From contig CM022303.1 in NCBI GenBank assembly GCA_011799875.1, forward strand, positions 62,701,202 to 62,765,201: a stretch of 64,000 bases of DNA, read 5' to 3'. The notes under the pieces are model-generated. The model made no database searches. It saw only the letters and a program-made list of their open reading frames with translations, and had not been told where the DNA came from. This DNA comes from Thinopyrum elongatum. Lineage: Eukaryota; Streptophyta; Magnoliopsida; Poales; Poaceae. Made by a program: the position numbers and the translations under genes. Shown here piece by piece: positions 1-12,175 of this stretch. The first letter of the stretch is position 1. Every line of letters begins with the position of its first letter.

Positions 1-2348
1 CCTCTGGTTGATCTACGAGGTTCGGTAGTAACTTGATCTGAAGTTTCATGATCATTATCATTAGCTTCCTCTCTAGTTGGTGTAGGCATCACGGGAACAG
101 ATTTCTCTGATGAGCTACTTTCCAAATTGAGAGAAGGTACAATTACCTCATCAAGTTCTACTTTCCTCCCACTCACTTCTTTTGAGAGAAACTCCTTCTC
201 TAGAAAGGATCCATTCTTAGCAACAAAGATCTTGCCTTCGGATCTGCGATAGAAGCTGTACCCAACAGTTTCTTTTGGGTATCCTATGAAGACGCACTTC
301 TCTGATTTGGGTTCGAGCTTATCGGGCTAAAGCTTTTTCACATAAGCATCGCAACCCCAAACTTTAAGAAACGACAGCTTAGGCTTCTTGCCAAACCACA
401 GTTCATACGGTGTCGTCTCAACGGATTTAGACGGTGCCCTATTTAACGTGAATGCAGCTGTCTCTAATGCATAACCCCAAAACGTTATTGGTAAATCGGT
501 AAGAGACATCATAGATCGCACCATATCTAATAAAGTACGGTTACAATGTTCAGACACACCATTACGCTGTGGTGTTCCAGGTGGCGTGAGTTGTGAAACT
601 ATTCCACATTGTTTTAAATGAAGGCCAAACTCGTAACTCAAATATTCGCCTCCATGATCAGATCGTAGAAACTTTATTTTCTTGTTACGATGATTCTCCA
701 CTTCACTCTGAAATTCTTTGAACTTTTCAAATGTTTCAGACTTGTGTTTCATCAAGTAGATATACCCATATCTGCTCAAATCATCTGTGAAGGTCAGAAA
801 ATAACGATACCCGCCGCGAGCCTCAACACTCATCGGACCGCATACATCGGTATGTATTATTTCCAATAAGTCAGTGGCTCGCTCCATTGTTCCGGATAAC
901 GGAGTTTTAGTCATCTTGCCCATGAGGCATGGTTCGCAAGCATCAAATGATTCATAATCAAGTGATTCCAAAAGTCCATCCGCATGGAGTTTCTTCATGC
1001 GCTTTACACCAATATGACCTAAACGGCAGTGCCACAAATATGTTGCACTATCATTATCAACTTTGCATCTTTTGGCATCAATATTACGAATATGTGTATC
1101 ACCACGATCGAGATTCAACAAAAATAGACCACTCTTCAAGGGTGCATGACCATAAAAGATATTACTCATATAAATAGAACAACCATTATTCTCTGATTTA
1201 AATGAATAACCATCTCGCATTAAACAAGATCTAGATATAATGTTCATGCTCAACGCTGGCACCAAATAACAATTATTCAGGTCTAAAACTAATCCCGAAG
1301 GTAGATGTAGAGGTAGCATGCCGACGGCGATCACATCGACCTTGGAACCATTCCCGACGCGCATCGTCACCTCGTCCTTAGCCAATCTTCATTTAATCCG
1401 TAGCCCCTGTTTCAAGTTACAAATATGAGCAACCGAACCGGTATCAAATACACAGGCACTACTACTAGCATTAGTAAGGTACACATCAATAACATGTATA
1501 TCAAATATACCTTTGTTCACTTTGCCATCCTTCTTATCCGCCAAATACTTGGGGCAGTTCCGCTTCCAGTGACCAATCCCTTTGCAGTAGAAGCACTCAG
1601 TTTCAGGCTTAGGTCCAGACTTGGGCTTCTTCCCGGGAGTGGCAACTTGCTTGCCATTCTTCTTGAAGTTCCCCTTCTTTCCTTTGCCCTCTTTCTTGAA
1701 ACTAGTGGTCTTGTTAACCATCAACACTTGATGCTCCTTCTTGATTTCTACCTCCGCAGCTTTGAGCATTGCGAAGAGCTCGGGAATAGTCTTCTCCATC
1801 CCTTGCATATTATAGTTCATCACGAAGCCTTTTTAGCTTGGTGGCAGTGATTGGAGAACTCTGTCAATAACACTATCATCTGGAAGATTAACTCCCAGCT
1901 GAGTCAAGTGATTATGATACCCAGACATTTTGAGTATGTGTTCACTGACATAGCTATTCTCCTCCATCTTGTAGCTATAGAACTTGTTGGAGACTTCATA
2001 TCTCTCAACTCGGGCATTTGTTTGAAATATTAACTTCAACTCCTGGAACATCTCATATGGTCCATGACGTTCAAAACGTCTTTGAAGTCCCGATTCTAAG
2101 CCGTAAAGCATGGCACACTGAACTATCGAGTAGTCATCAGATCGAGCTTGCCAGACGTTCATAACATCAGCATCTGCTCCTGCAGAAGGCCATTCACCTA
2201 GCGGTGCATCAAGGACATAATTCTTCTGTGCAGCAATGAGGATAATCCTCAAGTTACGGACCCAGTCCGTGTAGTTGCTACCATCATCTTTCAACTTAGC
2301 TTTCTCTAGAAACGCATTAAAATTCAAGGGAACGGTAGCACGGGCCAT
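1..2348 (-). pseudogene. Copia-1 gag-pol polyprotein remnant
   Basis: One reading frame runs from ATG at 2348 leftwards through gag (MARATVPLNF start), the gag zinc knuckle (CFYCKGIGHWKRNC, CCHC, near 1590-1550), protease (VFDTGSVAHICN, DTG intact, near 1450), integrase HHCC finger (WHCRLGHI and CEPC) and DDE core (HTDVCGP, SDHGGEY, then the Glu in NGVSE). It is interrupted only by in-frame stops: TAA at 1835-1833 after SLPPS, TGA at 1391-1389, and TAG at 329-327 after YVKKL. Two of these are what C-to-T change of CGA and CAG would give; the TAA replaces a Tyr codon expected from copia-2 (PPSYKSS). There is no frameshift in the visible part. The region 1-326 continues the frame towards RT. 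Confidence 0.88.
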
Positions 2349-3572
2349 TGATCTACAACATAGATATGCAAAAACTATCAGGACTAAGTTCATGATAAAT
2401 TAAGTTCAATTAATCATATTACTTAAGAACTCCCACTTAGATTGACATCCCTTAAGTCATCTAAATGATACGTGATCCAAATCAACTAAACCATGTCCGA
2501 TCATCACGTGAGATGGAGTAGTCATCAATGGTGAACATCTCTATGTTGATCATATCTACTATATGATTCATGTTCGACCTTTCGGTCTCCAGTGTTCCGA
2601 GGCCATGTCTGTACATGCTAGGCTCGTCAAGTTTAACCTGAGTATTCCGCATGTGCAAAACTGTCTTGCACCCGTTGTATGTGAACGTAGAGCCTATCAC
2701 ACCCGATCACCACGTGGTGTCTCAGCACGACGAACTGTCGCAATTGTGCATACTCGGGGAGAACACTTATCCCTTGAAATTTTAGTAAGGGATCATCTTA
2801 TAATGCTACCGTCGTACTAAGCAAAATAAGATGCACAAAAGATAAACATCACATGCAATCAAAATATGTGACATGATATGGCCATCATCATCTTGTGCCT
2901 TTGATCTCCATCTCCAAAGCACCGTCATGATCTCCATCATCACCGGCTTGACACCTTGATCTCCATCATAGTGTCGTGGTCGTCTCGCCAACTATTGCTT
3001 CTACAACTATCGCTAACGCATAGTGATAAAGTAAAGCAAGTACATGGCGTTTGAATTTCATACAATAAAGCGACAACCATAAGGCTCCTGCCAGTTGCCG
3101 ATAACTTTTACAAAACATGATCATCTCATACAACAACGTATATCACATCATGTCCTGACCATATCACATCACAGCATGCCCTGCAAAAACAAGTTAGACG
3201 TCCTCTACTTTGTTGTTGCAAGTTTTACGTGGCTACTACGGGCTTCTAGCAAGAACCGTTCTTACCTACGCATCAAAACCACAAAGGTGTTTCGTCAAGT
3301 TTGCTGTTTTAACCTTCAACAAGGACCGGCCGTAGTCAAATTCGGTTCAACTAAAGTTGGAGAAACAGACACCCGCCAGCCACCTTTATGCAAAACTAGT
3401 TGCATGTCTGTCGGTGGAACCGGTCTCATGAACGTGGTCATGTAAGGTTGGTCCAGGCCGCTTCATCCAACAATACCGCCGAATCAAAATAAGACGTTGG
3501 TGGTAAGCAGTATGACTATCACCACCCACAACTCTTTGTGTTCTACTCGTGCATATCATCTACGCATAGACC
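2349..3572 (-). other. Copia-1 untranslated leader between primer-binding site and gag
   Basis: About 1.2 kb between the primer-binding site and the gag ATG. A long leader is usual in this lineage. I see no conserved ORF: the short open frames here lack any recognisable motif. Confidence 0.6.
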
Positions 3573-3586
3573 TGGCTCGGATGCCA
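3573..3586 (-). other. Primer-binding site of copia-1
   Basis: One base inside the LTR edge, the minus strand reads TGGCATCCGAGCCAGG. It resembles the initiator-Met tRNA type site (TGGTATCAGAGCC) used by this lineage, with two substitutions. It fixes the element's orientation and the LTR boundary at 3588. Confidence 0.75.
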
Positions 3587-3587
3587 C

Positions 3588-5349
3588 TGTTGGGAAACGT
3601 AGCATGCAATTTCAAAAAAATTCCTACGCTCACGCAAGATCTATCTAGGAGATGCATAGCAACAAGAGGGGGAGAGTGTGTCCACGTACCCTCGTAGACC
3701 GAAAGCGAAAGCGTTTGACAATGCGGTTGATGTAGTCGAACTTCTTCTCGTTCCGACCGATCAAGCACCGAAACGTACGGCACCTCCGAGTTCTGCACAT
3801 GTTCAAATCGATGACGTCCCTCGAACTCTTGATCCAGCAAAGTGTCAAGGGAGAGTTCCGTCAGCACGACGGCGTGGTGACGGTGATGGTGAAGTGATCC
3901 GCACAGGGCTTCGCCTAAGCACTACGTGAATATGACCGGAGCTGTAAACTGTGGAGGGCGGCGCCGCACACGGCTAGGAATCAATGTTGTGTGTTCTAGC
4001 GGTGCCCCCCTCACATATATATAGGTGGGAGAGGGAGAGGGGCAGCAAGGGGCGCCCCAAGTAGGAGTAATCCTACTTGGGTGCCTCCCACAAGTCGGCC
4101 TCCCCCCCTTCCATAAGTGTCGGAGGGGGAAGGAAAGAGAGGGGGGAGAGAAGGAAAGGGGGAGGCCGAATCCTCCCCTTTCCTTCTCCCTACCCCTCCT
4201 TTCTTCTCCTCCTATTTCGGCGTATATGGGGCGCACCAGCCCACCAGGGGCTGGTCTGTCCCTCTTTTGGCCCATAAGGCCCATATCTTTGCCGGTGGTG
4301 CCCGGAACCCCTTTCCGGTGACCCGATATGTACCCGGTACCCTCGGAACACTTCTGGTGGCCGAATATCATCGTCCTATATATGAATCTTTACCTCTCGA
4401 CCATTTCGAGACTCCTCGTCATGTCCGTGATCTCATCCGGGACTTCGAACAACATTCGTTCACCAAATCACATAACTCATATAATACAAAATCATCATCG
4501 AACGTTAGGCATGCGGACCCTACGGGTTCGAGAACTATGTAGACATGACAGAGACACCTCTCTGGTCAATAACCAATAGTGGAACCTGGATGCTCATATT
4601 GGCTCCCACGTATTCTACGAAGACCTTTATCGGTCGTATCGTAATGACAACATACGTTATTCCCTTTGTCATCGGTATGTTACTTGCCCGAGATTCGATC
4701 GTCGGTATCTTCATACCTAGTTCAATCTCATTATCGGCAAGTCTCTTTACTTGTTCTGTAATACATCATCCCGTAACTAACTCATTAGTCACATTGCTTG
4801 CAAGGCTTATTATGATGTGTATTACCGAGAGGGCCCAGAGATACCTCTCCGATACTCGGAGTGACAAATCCTAATCTTGATCTATGCCAACCCAACAAAT
4901 ACCTTCGGAGACACCTGTTTAGCATCTTTATAATCACCCAGTTACGTTGTGATGTTTGATAGCACACAAGGTATTCCTCCGGTATCCGGGAGTTGCATAA
5001 TCTCATAGTCAAAGAATATGTATATGACATGAAGAAAGCAATAGCAATAAAACTGAACGATCAATATGCTAAGCTAACGGATGGGTCATGTCCATCACAT
5101 CATTCTCCTAATGATGTGACCCCATTCATCAAATGACTACACATGTCTATGGTTAGGAAACTTAACCATCTTTGATTAACGAGCTAGTCTAGTAGAGGCT
5201 TACTAGGGACTCGGTGGTTTGTCTATGTATCCACACATGTATAAGTTTTTCGGTTAATACAATTCTAGCATGAATAATAAACATTTATCATGATATAAGG
5301 AAATATAAAATAACAACTTTATTATTGCCTCTAGGACATATTTCCTTCA
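3588..5349 (-). repeat. 5' LTR of copia-1
   Basis: A 1762-bp LTR; on the minus strand it starts TGAAGGAAATATG and ends CCCAACA. A TATA-like stretch (CTATATATATG on the minus strand, about 4015-4024) lies in a C/G-rich context typical of the core promoter of these LTRs. The 1.7-1.8 kb length fits the Angela/WIS type. The partner 3' LTR is outside the window. Confidence 0.88.
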
Positions 5350-5756
5350 AGGAACAGCGGAGGGGGGATGAGCATTACCTGCGGCGCGTGGTGGCTGGGG
5401 GAGGAACCCTAACCGCGGTGGCATCGGGCGGAGGGAAGGACGATCGAAGTGGGATGAGGGTGCGGGGGGCCGGCCGGGGTTTTCTTTTGGTGCAGTAGTA
5501 GCGCTGCGTACAGGCCGGCGCTACTGCTAAGCCCACTAGTTGTAGTGCCGGTGCACAGCCCATGTACAGCTAAGTGGGCTACCATTTTGGCCCTGCGGCC
5601 CACGTAAGAGCAGTGCGGCCCATGCTAACCAACACTGCTGCTATTCAGTAGTAGTAGCACGTTTTGTACCAGACGCTACTGGTACATACCAGTAGCGTGG
5701 GGGCCCAAACAGGCGCTACTGATAAACTTCTATGTATAAGCATTTTCCTAGTAGTG
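5350..5756. mobile_element. CACTA-1: terminal fragment of a CACTA (En/Spm) transposon
   Basis: The right end reads TTTTCCTAGTAGTG, the reverse complement of a CACTACTAGGAAAA terminus, ending at 5756. The preceding 250 bp are dense in GTAGTAGCGC / GCGCTACTG words in both orientations, the usual subterminal repeats of Triticeae CACTA elements. The fragment is cut at 5349 by copia-1, so the rest of the CACTA should lie off the left edge beyond copia-1. The right end abuts copia-2 gag in frame; a 3-bp target duplication would be ATG (5757-5759). Confidence 0.85.
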
Positions 5757-8700
5757 ATGCTGTATGGCTTAGAACCGGGACTTCAAAGGCGTTTTGAACG
5801 TCATGGAGCATATGAGATGTTCCAGGAGTTGAAGTTTATTTTTGAGAAGAATGCCCAGATCGAGAGGTATGAGACCTCCGATAAGTTTTATGCTTGCAAA
5901 ATGGAGGAGAACAGCTCTGTCAGTGAGCACATACTCAGAATGTCTAGGTATTACAACCGTCTGGCTGAGTTGGGAGTTGGGCTCCGGCCTGAGGCGGTCA
6001 CTGACAGAGTTCTTCAATCGCTACCACCTAGCTACAAGAGCTCTGTGTTGAAATATAACATGCAAGGGATGAACAAGTCAGTCTCTGAGCTGTACGCGAT
6101 GCTGAAAGTCGCGGAGTCAGACATCCAGAAGGAGCATCAAGTGTTGATGGTCAATAAAACCACTAGTTTCAAGAAGAGCAAGGGAAAGAAGGGAAACTTC
6201 AAGAACGGTGGCAAAGCAGTTGCTCCTCCTCCCATGAAGAAACCCAAGGCTGGACCCAAGCCGAAAACTAAGTGCTTCTATTGCAAGGGAACTGGCCACT
6301 GGAAGCAGAATTGCCCCAAGTATCTGGCCGACAAGAAGGGGGCCAACGTCAACAAAGGTATATATGATACACATGTTAGTGATGTGTACCTTACCAGCTC
6401 TCGTTGTAGTGCTTGGGTATTTGATACCGATGCGGTTGCTCACATTTGCAACTATAAACAGGAACTACGGAATAGACAAAGCCTGGCGAAGGATGAAGTG
6501 ACGATGCGCGTGGGAGATGGTTCCAAGGTTGAGGTGATCGCCGTCGGCACGCTCTCTCTTTGATTACCATCGGGATTATTGATAAACCTGAATAATTGTT
6601 GTTTAGTGCTTGCGTTGAGCATGAACATTATATCTGGATCTTGTTTAATGCGAGACAGTTACTCATTTAAATCAGAGAATAATGGTTGTTCTATTTATAT
6701 GGGTAATATCTTTTATGGTCATGCACCCATTGTGAGGGGTTTATTCTTATTGAATCTCAATAGTGATGATACACATGTTCATAACATTGATGCCAAAAGA
6801 TGTAGAGTTGATAATGATAGTACCACGTTCTTGTGGCACTGCCGCTTAGGTCATATTGGTGTAAAGCGTATGAAGAAACTCCATGCTGATGGACTTTTAG
6901 AGTCACTTGATTTTGAATCACTTGACACATGCGAACCATGCCTCATGGGCAAGATGACTAAAACCCCGTTTTCCGGACCAATGGAACGGGCAAGTGACTT
7001 GTTGGAAATCATACATCCTGATGTGTGCGGTCCGTTGAGTGTTGATGCGCGCGGTGGATATCCTTATTTTCTCACCTTCACTGATGATTTGAGTAGATAT
7101 GGGTATATTTACTTAATGAAGCATAAGTCTGAAACGTTTGAAAAGTTCAAGCAATTTCAGAGTGAAGTTGAGAATCATCGTAACAAGAAGATTAAATTAC
7201 TTCGATCTGATCGAGGGGGAGAGTATCTGAGTTATGAGTTTGGCAATTACTTAAGACAATGTGGAATTGTTTCACAACTGACGTCGCCTGGAACACCGCA
7301 GCGTAACGGTGTGTTCGAACGTCGTAATCATACCTTATTGGATATGGTGTGTTCTAGGATGTCCCTTACCGATCTGCCACTCTCGTTTTGGTGTTATGCA
7401 TTAGTGACAGCTGCATTCACTTTAAATAGGGCACCATCTAAGTCCGTGGAGATGACACCGTATGAACTATGGTTTGGCAAGAAACCTAAGCTGTCGTTTC
7501 TTAAGGTTTGGGGCTGCAATGCTTATGTCAAAAGGCTTCAGCCGGAAAAGCTTGAAACCAGAGCGGACAAATGCGTCTTCATAGGATACCCAAAGGAGAT
7601 GATTGGGTATACCTTCTATCTCAGATCCGAGGGCAAAGTGTTTGTCGCTAAGAACGGGTCCTTTCTCGAGAAAGAGTTTCTCTCGAAAGAATTGAGTGGG
7701 AGGAAGATAGAACTTGATGAGGTTGTTGAACCTTCACTTCAACCAGAGAGTAGCACAACACATAAAGATGTTTCTGTGGCACCTACGTCAGTTGAAGAGG
7801 AAGCTAATGATAGTGATCATGAAGTTTCAGATCAAGTTACTATCGAACCTCGTAGGTCAACAAGGATATGTACTGCTCCTGAGTGGTACAGTAACCCTAT
7901 ATTAGAGATCATGTTGTTGGACAACGATGAACCTACGAGCTGTGGAGAAGCGATGGTGGGCCCAGATTCCAACAAATGGTTAGAGGCCATGAAATCCGAG
8001 ATGGGATCCATGTATGAAAACAAAGTATGGACTTTTGAAGTATTACCTGAAGGGCAAAAGGCCATTCAGAATAAATGGATCTTCAAGAAGAAGACGGACG
8101 CGGACAGTAATGTCACCGTCTATAAAGCTCGACTTGTGGCAAAAGGGTTTTCACAAGTTCAAGGAGTTGACTACGATGAGACTTTCTCACCCATCGCGAT
8201 GCTTAAGTCCGTCAGAATCATGTTGGCAATAGCTGCATTTTTTTATTATGAAATCTGGCAGATGGATGTCAAAACAGCGTTCCTTAACGGTTTCCTTAAC
8301 GAAGAGTTGTATATGATGCAACCAGAAGGTTTTGTCGATCCAGAGAATGCTGACAAAGTATGCAAACTCCAGCGATCCATTTATGGACTGGTGCGAGCAT
8401 CTCGTTGTTGGAATCTTCGCTTTGATGAGGTGATCAAAGTGTTTGGGTTTATACAAATTTATGGAGAAGCTTGTATTTACAAGAAAGTGAGTGGCAGCTC
8501 TATAGCGTTTCTAATATTATTTGTGGATGACATATTACTGATTGGAAACAATATAGAACTTTTGGAAAACGTGAAGGCAATTTGAACAAGAGTTTTTCAA
8601 TGAAGGACCTAGGAGAAGTTGCTTTCATATTAGGCATCAAGATCTATAGAGATAGATCGAGACGCTTAATAGGACTTTCATAAAGCACATACACCTTGAT

Positions 8701-9503
8701 AAGATTTTGAAGAAGTTCAAAATGGATCAGTCCAAGAAGGGGTTCTTGCCTGTTTTGCAAGGTATGAAGTTGAGTAAGACTCAATGCCCAGCGTTTACAG
8801 ACGATAGAGAAAAGATGAGTGTAATCCCCTATGCTTCTGCCATAGGCTCTATCATGTATGCGATGCTGTGCACGAGACCAGATGTCAGCCTTTCCATAAG
8901 TATGGCCGGAAGGTTTCAAAGTGATCCAGGAATGGAACACTGGACAGCGGTCAAGAATATCCTTAAGTACCTGAAAAGGACTAAGGAAATGTTTCTCGTT
9001 TATGGAGGTGATGAAGAGCTTGTCGTAAAGGGTTACGTCGATGCAAGCTTTGACACTGATCCGGATGACTCTAAGTCTCAAAATGGATACGTATATATTC
9101 TGAATGGGGGAGCGGTAAGCTGGTGCAGTTCCAAGTAAAGCTTGGTGGCCGATTCTACATGCGAAGCGGAGTACATAGCTGCCTCGGAGGCAGCGAAGGA
9201 AGGTGTCTGGATGAAGCAGTTCATGACAGATCTTGGTGTTGTGCCTAGTGCACTGGACCGGATGACTCTGTTCTGTGAAAACACTGGTGCCATTGCTCTA
9301 GCCAAGGAACCAAGGTTTCACAAGAGGACCAGACACATAAAGCGACGCTTCAATTCCATCCGCGATGCGATCAAGGTGGAGGACATAAACATTCGCAAAT
9401 AACATACGGATCTGATGTTGCAGATCCGTTGGCTAAACCTCTTCCACGGGAAAAACATGATCAACACCAGAACTCTATGGGTGTTAGATTCATCACAATG
9501 TAA
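5757..9503 (+). pseudogene. Copia-2 gag-pol polyprotein remnant
   Basis: Order of domains: gag C-terminal half from LYGLEPG (5760), CCHC knuckle CFYCKGTGHWKQNC (about 6273-6314), protease, integrase finger WHCRLGHI...CEPC (about 6835-6945) and DDE core (HPDVCGP, SDRGGEY), RT (WQMDVKTAFLNG near 8260, FVDD near 8520), RNase H (GYVDASF near 9035), and a C-terminal tail ending MGVRFITM then TAA at 9501-9503. Defects: protease DTG changed to DTD; TGA at 6561-6563 between protease and integrase; a frameshift near 8580 and another near 8680; CAA/CAG changed to TAA at 9136-9138; a further frameshift near 9400. It cannot make a polyprotein. Confidence 0.9.
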
Positions 9504-9526
9504 TACTAGATTATTGACTCTAGTGC

Positions 9527-9537
9527 AAGTGGGAGAC
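9527..9537 (+). other. Polypurine tract of copia-2
   Basis: AAGTGGGAGAC lies immediately before the 3' LTR (TGTTGGAAATATG at 9538), as expected for plus-strand priming in this lineage. Confidence 0.75.
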
Positions 9538-11288
9538 TGTTGGAAATATGCCCTAGAGGCAATAGTAAAGTGGTTATTATTGTATTTCCTTGTTCATGAT
9601 AATCGTTTATTATCCATGCTATAATTGTATTGGCCGGAAACTCAAATACATGTGTGGATACATAGACAACAACATGTCCCTAGTGAGCCTCTAACGGACT
9701 AGCTCGTTGATCAAAGATGGCTATGGTTTCCTAGCCATAGATATGAGTTGTCATTTGATAACGGGATCACATCATTAGGAGAATGATGTGATGGACAAGA
9801 CCCAAACTATGAGCATAGCATATGATCGTATCAAGTTTATTGCTATTATTTTCTGCATGTCAAGTACCTGTACCTATGACCATGCGATCATGCAACTCAC
9901 TGACACCGGAGGAGTACCTTCTGTGTATCAAATGTCGCAACGTAACTGGGTGACTATAAAGATGCTCTACAGGTATCTCCGAGGGTGTCTGTTGAGTTGG
10001 CATGGATCAAGACTGGGATTTGTCACTCCGTATGACGGAGAGATATCTCAGGGCCCACTCGGTAATACAGCATCACAATGGGCTTGCGAGCAATGTGACT
10101 AAAGAGTTAGCCACGGGATCTTGTATTACGGAACGAGTAAAGAGACTTGCCGGTAACGAGATTGAACTAGGTATGGAGATACCAACGATCGAATCTTGGG
10201 CAAGTAACATACCGATGGACAAAGGGAACTGCATACGAGATTAGTTGAATCCTTGACATCGAGGTTCGACCGATAAAGATCTTCGTAGAATATGTAGGAA
10301 CCAATATGGACATCCAGGTCCCGCTATTATTTATTGACCGTAGAGGTGTCTCGGTCATGTCTGCATGGTTCTCGAACCCGCTGGGTCTACACACTTAACG
10401 TTTGGTGACGATCTAAGTATAGTTGAGTTATTATGTTGGTGACCGAAGGTTGTTCGGAGTCCCGGATGAGGTTCCGGACATGACGAGGAACTCCGGAATG
10501 ATCCAGAGGTGAAGATTGATATATAGGACGAAGGGAATCGGATTTCGGAAGTGCTCCGGGAGGTACCGGGTTATCGCCGGAAGACCAAAAAGGGTTTCGG
10601 GGGGGCCCGACAAGTGTTGGGGGGCCTCATGGTCCAAGGGAAGGGGGCAAACCAGCCCACAAGGGGCTGGCCGCACCCCCAAACCCTAGCCTACTCTGCC
10701 AGGTGGGTGGGGCGCCCCTGTAGGGCCGACCACCACTTGGCTTGGGGGGCAAGCCACCCTAGGGTTTCCCTAGGGGCGCCCCCATCTAGTGGCCGCCGTC
10801 CCCCCCCCCCCCCCCAACCCCTCCTCCCTTCCCCCTATATGTAGAGGTGGAGAGGGAGGGCAGCCGCACCCATCATTGCCACGGCGCTACCCTTCCTCTC
10901 CCTCGTAGTCCATCTTGTTCTCCGCTTGGCTTGGCTAAGCCCTGCTGAGATTTCTCCACCACCACCGCCACCACGCCGTCGTGCTGCCGGAGGACTCGAG
11001 CTACTACTTCACCATCGCTGGCTGGATCAAGGAGGTGAAGGCGTCAGCAAGCCGTACGTGTGTTGAACGCGGAGCTGCCGTCCGTTCGGCACTTGATCGG
11101 GAGTTCGTGGATGGATCGTGATTGGATTGCGAAGACATTCGACTACATCAACCACGTTTCTTAACGCTTTCGCTTAGCGATCTACAAGGGTATGTAGATG
11201 CAATCTCTCCTCTCGTAGATGTTCATCCCCTAGATTGATCTTGGTGAGCGTAGGATTTTTTTTGTTTCCCATGCAATGTTCCCCAACA
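9538..11288 (+). repeat. 3' LTR of copia-2
   Basis: A 1751-bp LTR beginning TGTTGGAAATATGCCC and ending TTCCCCAACA. A TATA-like CCTATATGTAG lies near 10835 in a C-rich context. It matches the copia-1 LTR (in reverse) at both ends and patchily inside, indicating a different subfamily or age. Confidence 0.9.
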
Positions 11289-12175
11289 CAAGGCTGCCAT
11301 TGTAGGATTGCCACGGTCGTCGACGCATGTTCTCGAAGCATAGTGTGCCCGTTCGAAGAATCATGTCATGACATCATCGTAGCAACAAGGCTGCCATTGT
11401 AGCATTGTCGCGGTCATCGACGCACGCTGTCAAATCATACCGCAACCGTTGAAGCACATTGTCGCAACATCATCGAAATAGCAAGGCTGCTATTGTAGTG
11501 TTGCCGTGATTGTCGACACATGTTGTTGAAGCACAGTGTGGCTGTTCGAAGAATGCCGTCGCGACATCGCCTCGGCCGTCGAAGCACGTCGTGGCAGGAT
11601 CATCGAAGCAGCAAGGCTGCCATTGTAGCATTGCTTCGGTCATCGACGTATTGCTATCGAATCACACCGTGGCCGTCGAAGCACGTCGTCGCAACATCAT
11701 CGAAGCAGCAAGGCTGCCATCGTAGCATTGCCACGGTCATCGACACATGCCGTCGAATCACACCGTGGCCCGTCAAAGCACATCTCACAACATCATAGAA
11801 GCAGCAAGACTGCCATTGTAGCATTGCCATGGTCGTCAATGCATGTCGTCAAATCACACCTCGACCCGTTGAAGCACATTGTCACAACATCATCGAAGCA
11901 GCATGGCTGCCATTGTAGCATCGCCGCGATCATCGATGCATGTCATCGAAGTACACCGCGGTCGTTCAAAAGAATGTCGCCGCGACATCGTCGTGGACGT
12001 CTAAGCATGCCATCGCAACATCGTTGAAGTAGTCGGGCCGCCGTCGCAACACGCTTGGTAGCATTACCATGGTCGTCGAAGCAGTCAGGCCGCCGTGTAG
12101 CACGCCTCGTAGCAGCACCATGGTCGTCGAAGCAGTCATAGTAGCAATGTGGTCATCGAAGCACCCCGGGCCACC
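11289..12175. repeat. Left tandem array, about 97-bp period
   Basis: Degenerate units contain AAGGCTGCCATTGTAGCATTG, with anchors near 11290, 11397, 11483, 11613, 11709, 11806 and 11903. Spacing settles at about 97 bp, and irregular earlier units are due to indels. From about 12000 the units shorten to GGTCGTCGAAGCAGTCAGGCC-type words. Reading frames across it are fortuitous. Confidence 0.75.

Larger units (their letters stand above)
1..5349 (-). mobile_element. Copia-1: BARE/WIS/Angela-type Ty1/copia retrotransposon, left-truncated by the window
   Basis: Read on the minus strand the element has a 5' LTR (5349-3588), a primer-binding site, a ~1.2 kb leader, gag from 2348, then protease, integrase and the start of the RT region, running off the window at base 1. 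The LTR begins TGAAGGAAATATG and ends CCCAACA, close to the BARE/WIS/Angela LTR ends (usually TGTTGGAAATATG...CCCAACA). It is inserted in CACTA-1: the bases beyond its 5' LTR (from 5350) are CACTA subterminal sequence, and a 5-bp target duplication would be AGGAA (5350-5354), whose partner is off-window. Its coding region carries several in-frame stops, so it is a dead copy. The subfamily name is by motif recognition only. Confidence 0.9.
5757..11288 (+). mobile_element. Copia-2: BARE/WIS/Angela-type Ty1/copia element lacking its 5' part
   Basis: The visible part runs from the middle of gag to the end of the 3' LTR. The missing 5' LTR and first half of gag are presumably on the far side of CACTA-1, outside the window. 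It is closely related to copia-1 (gag FERHGAYEMF versus FERHGPYEMF) but differs in LTR sequence and in the defects carried, so it is a separate insertion. At its right edge (11288/11289) it interrupts the left tandem array; a 5-bp duplication would be CAAGG. Confidence 0.9.
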
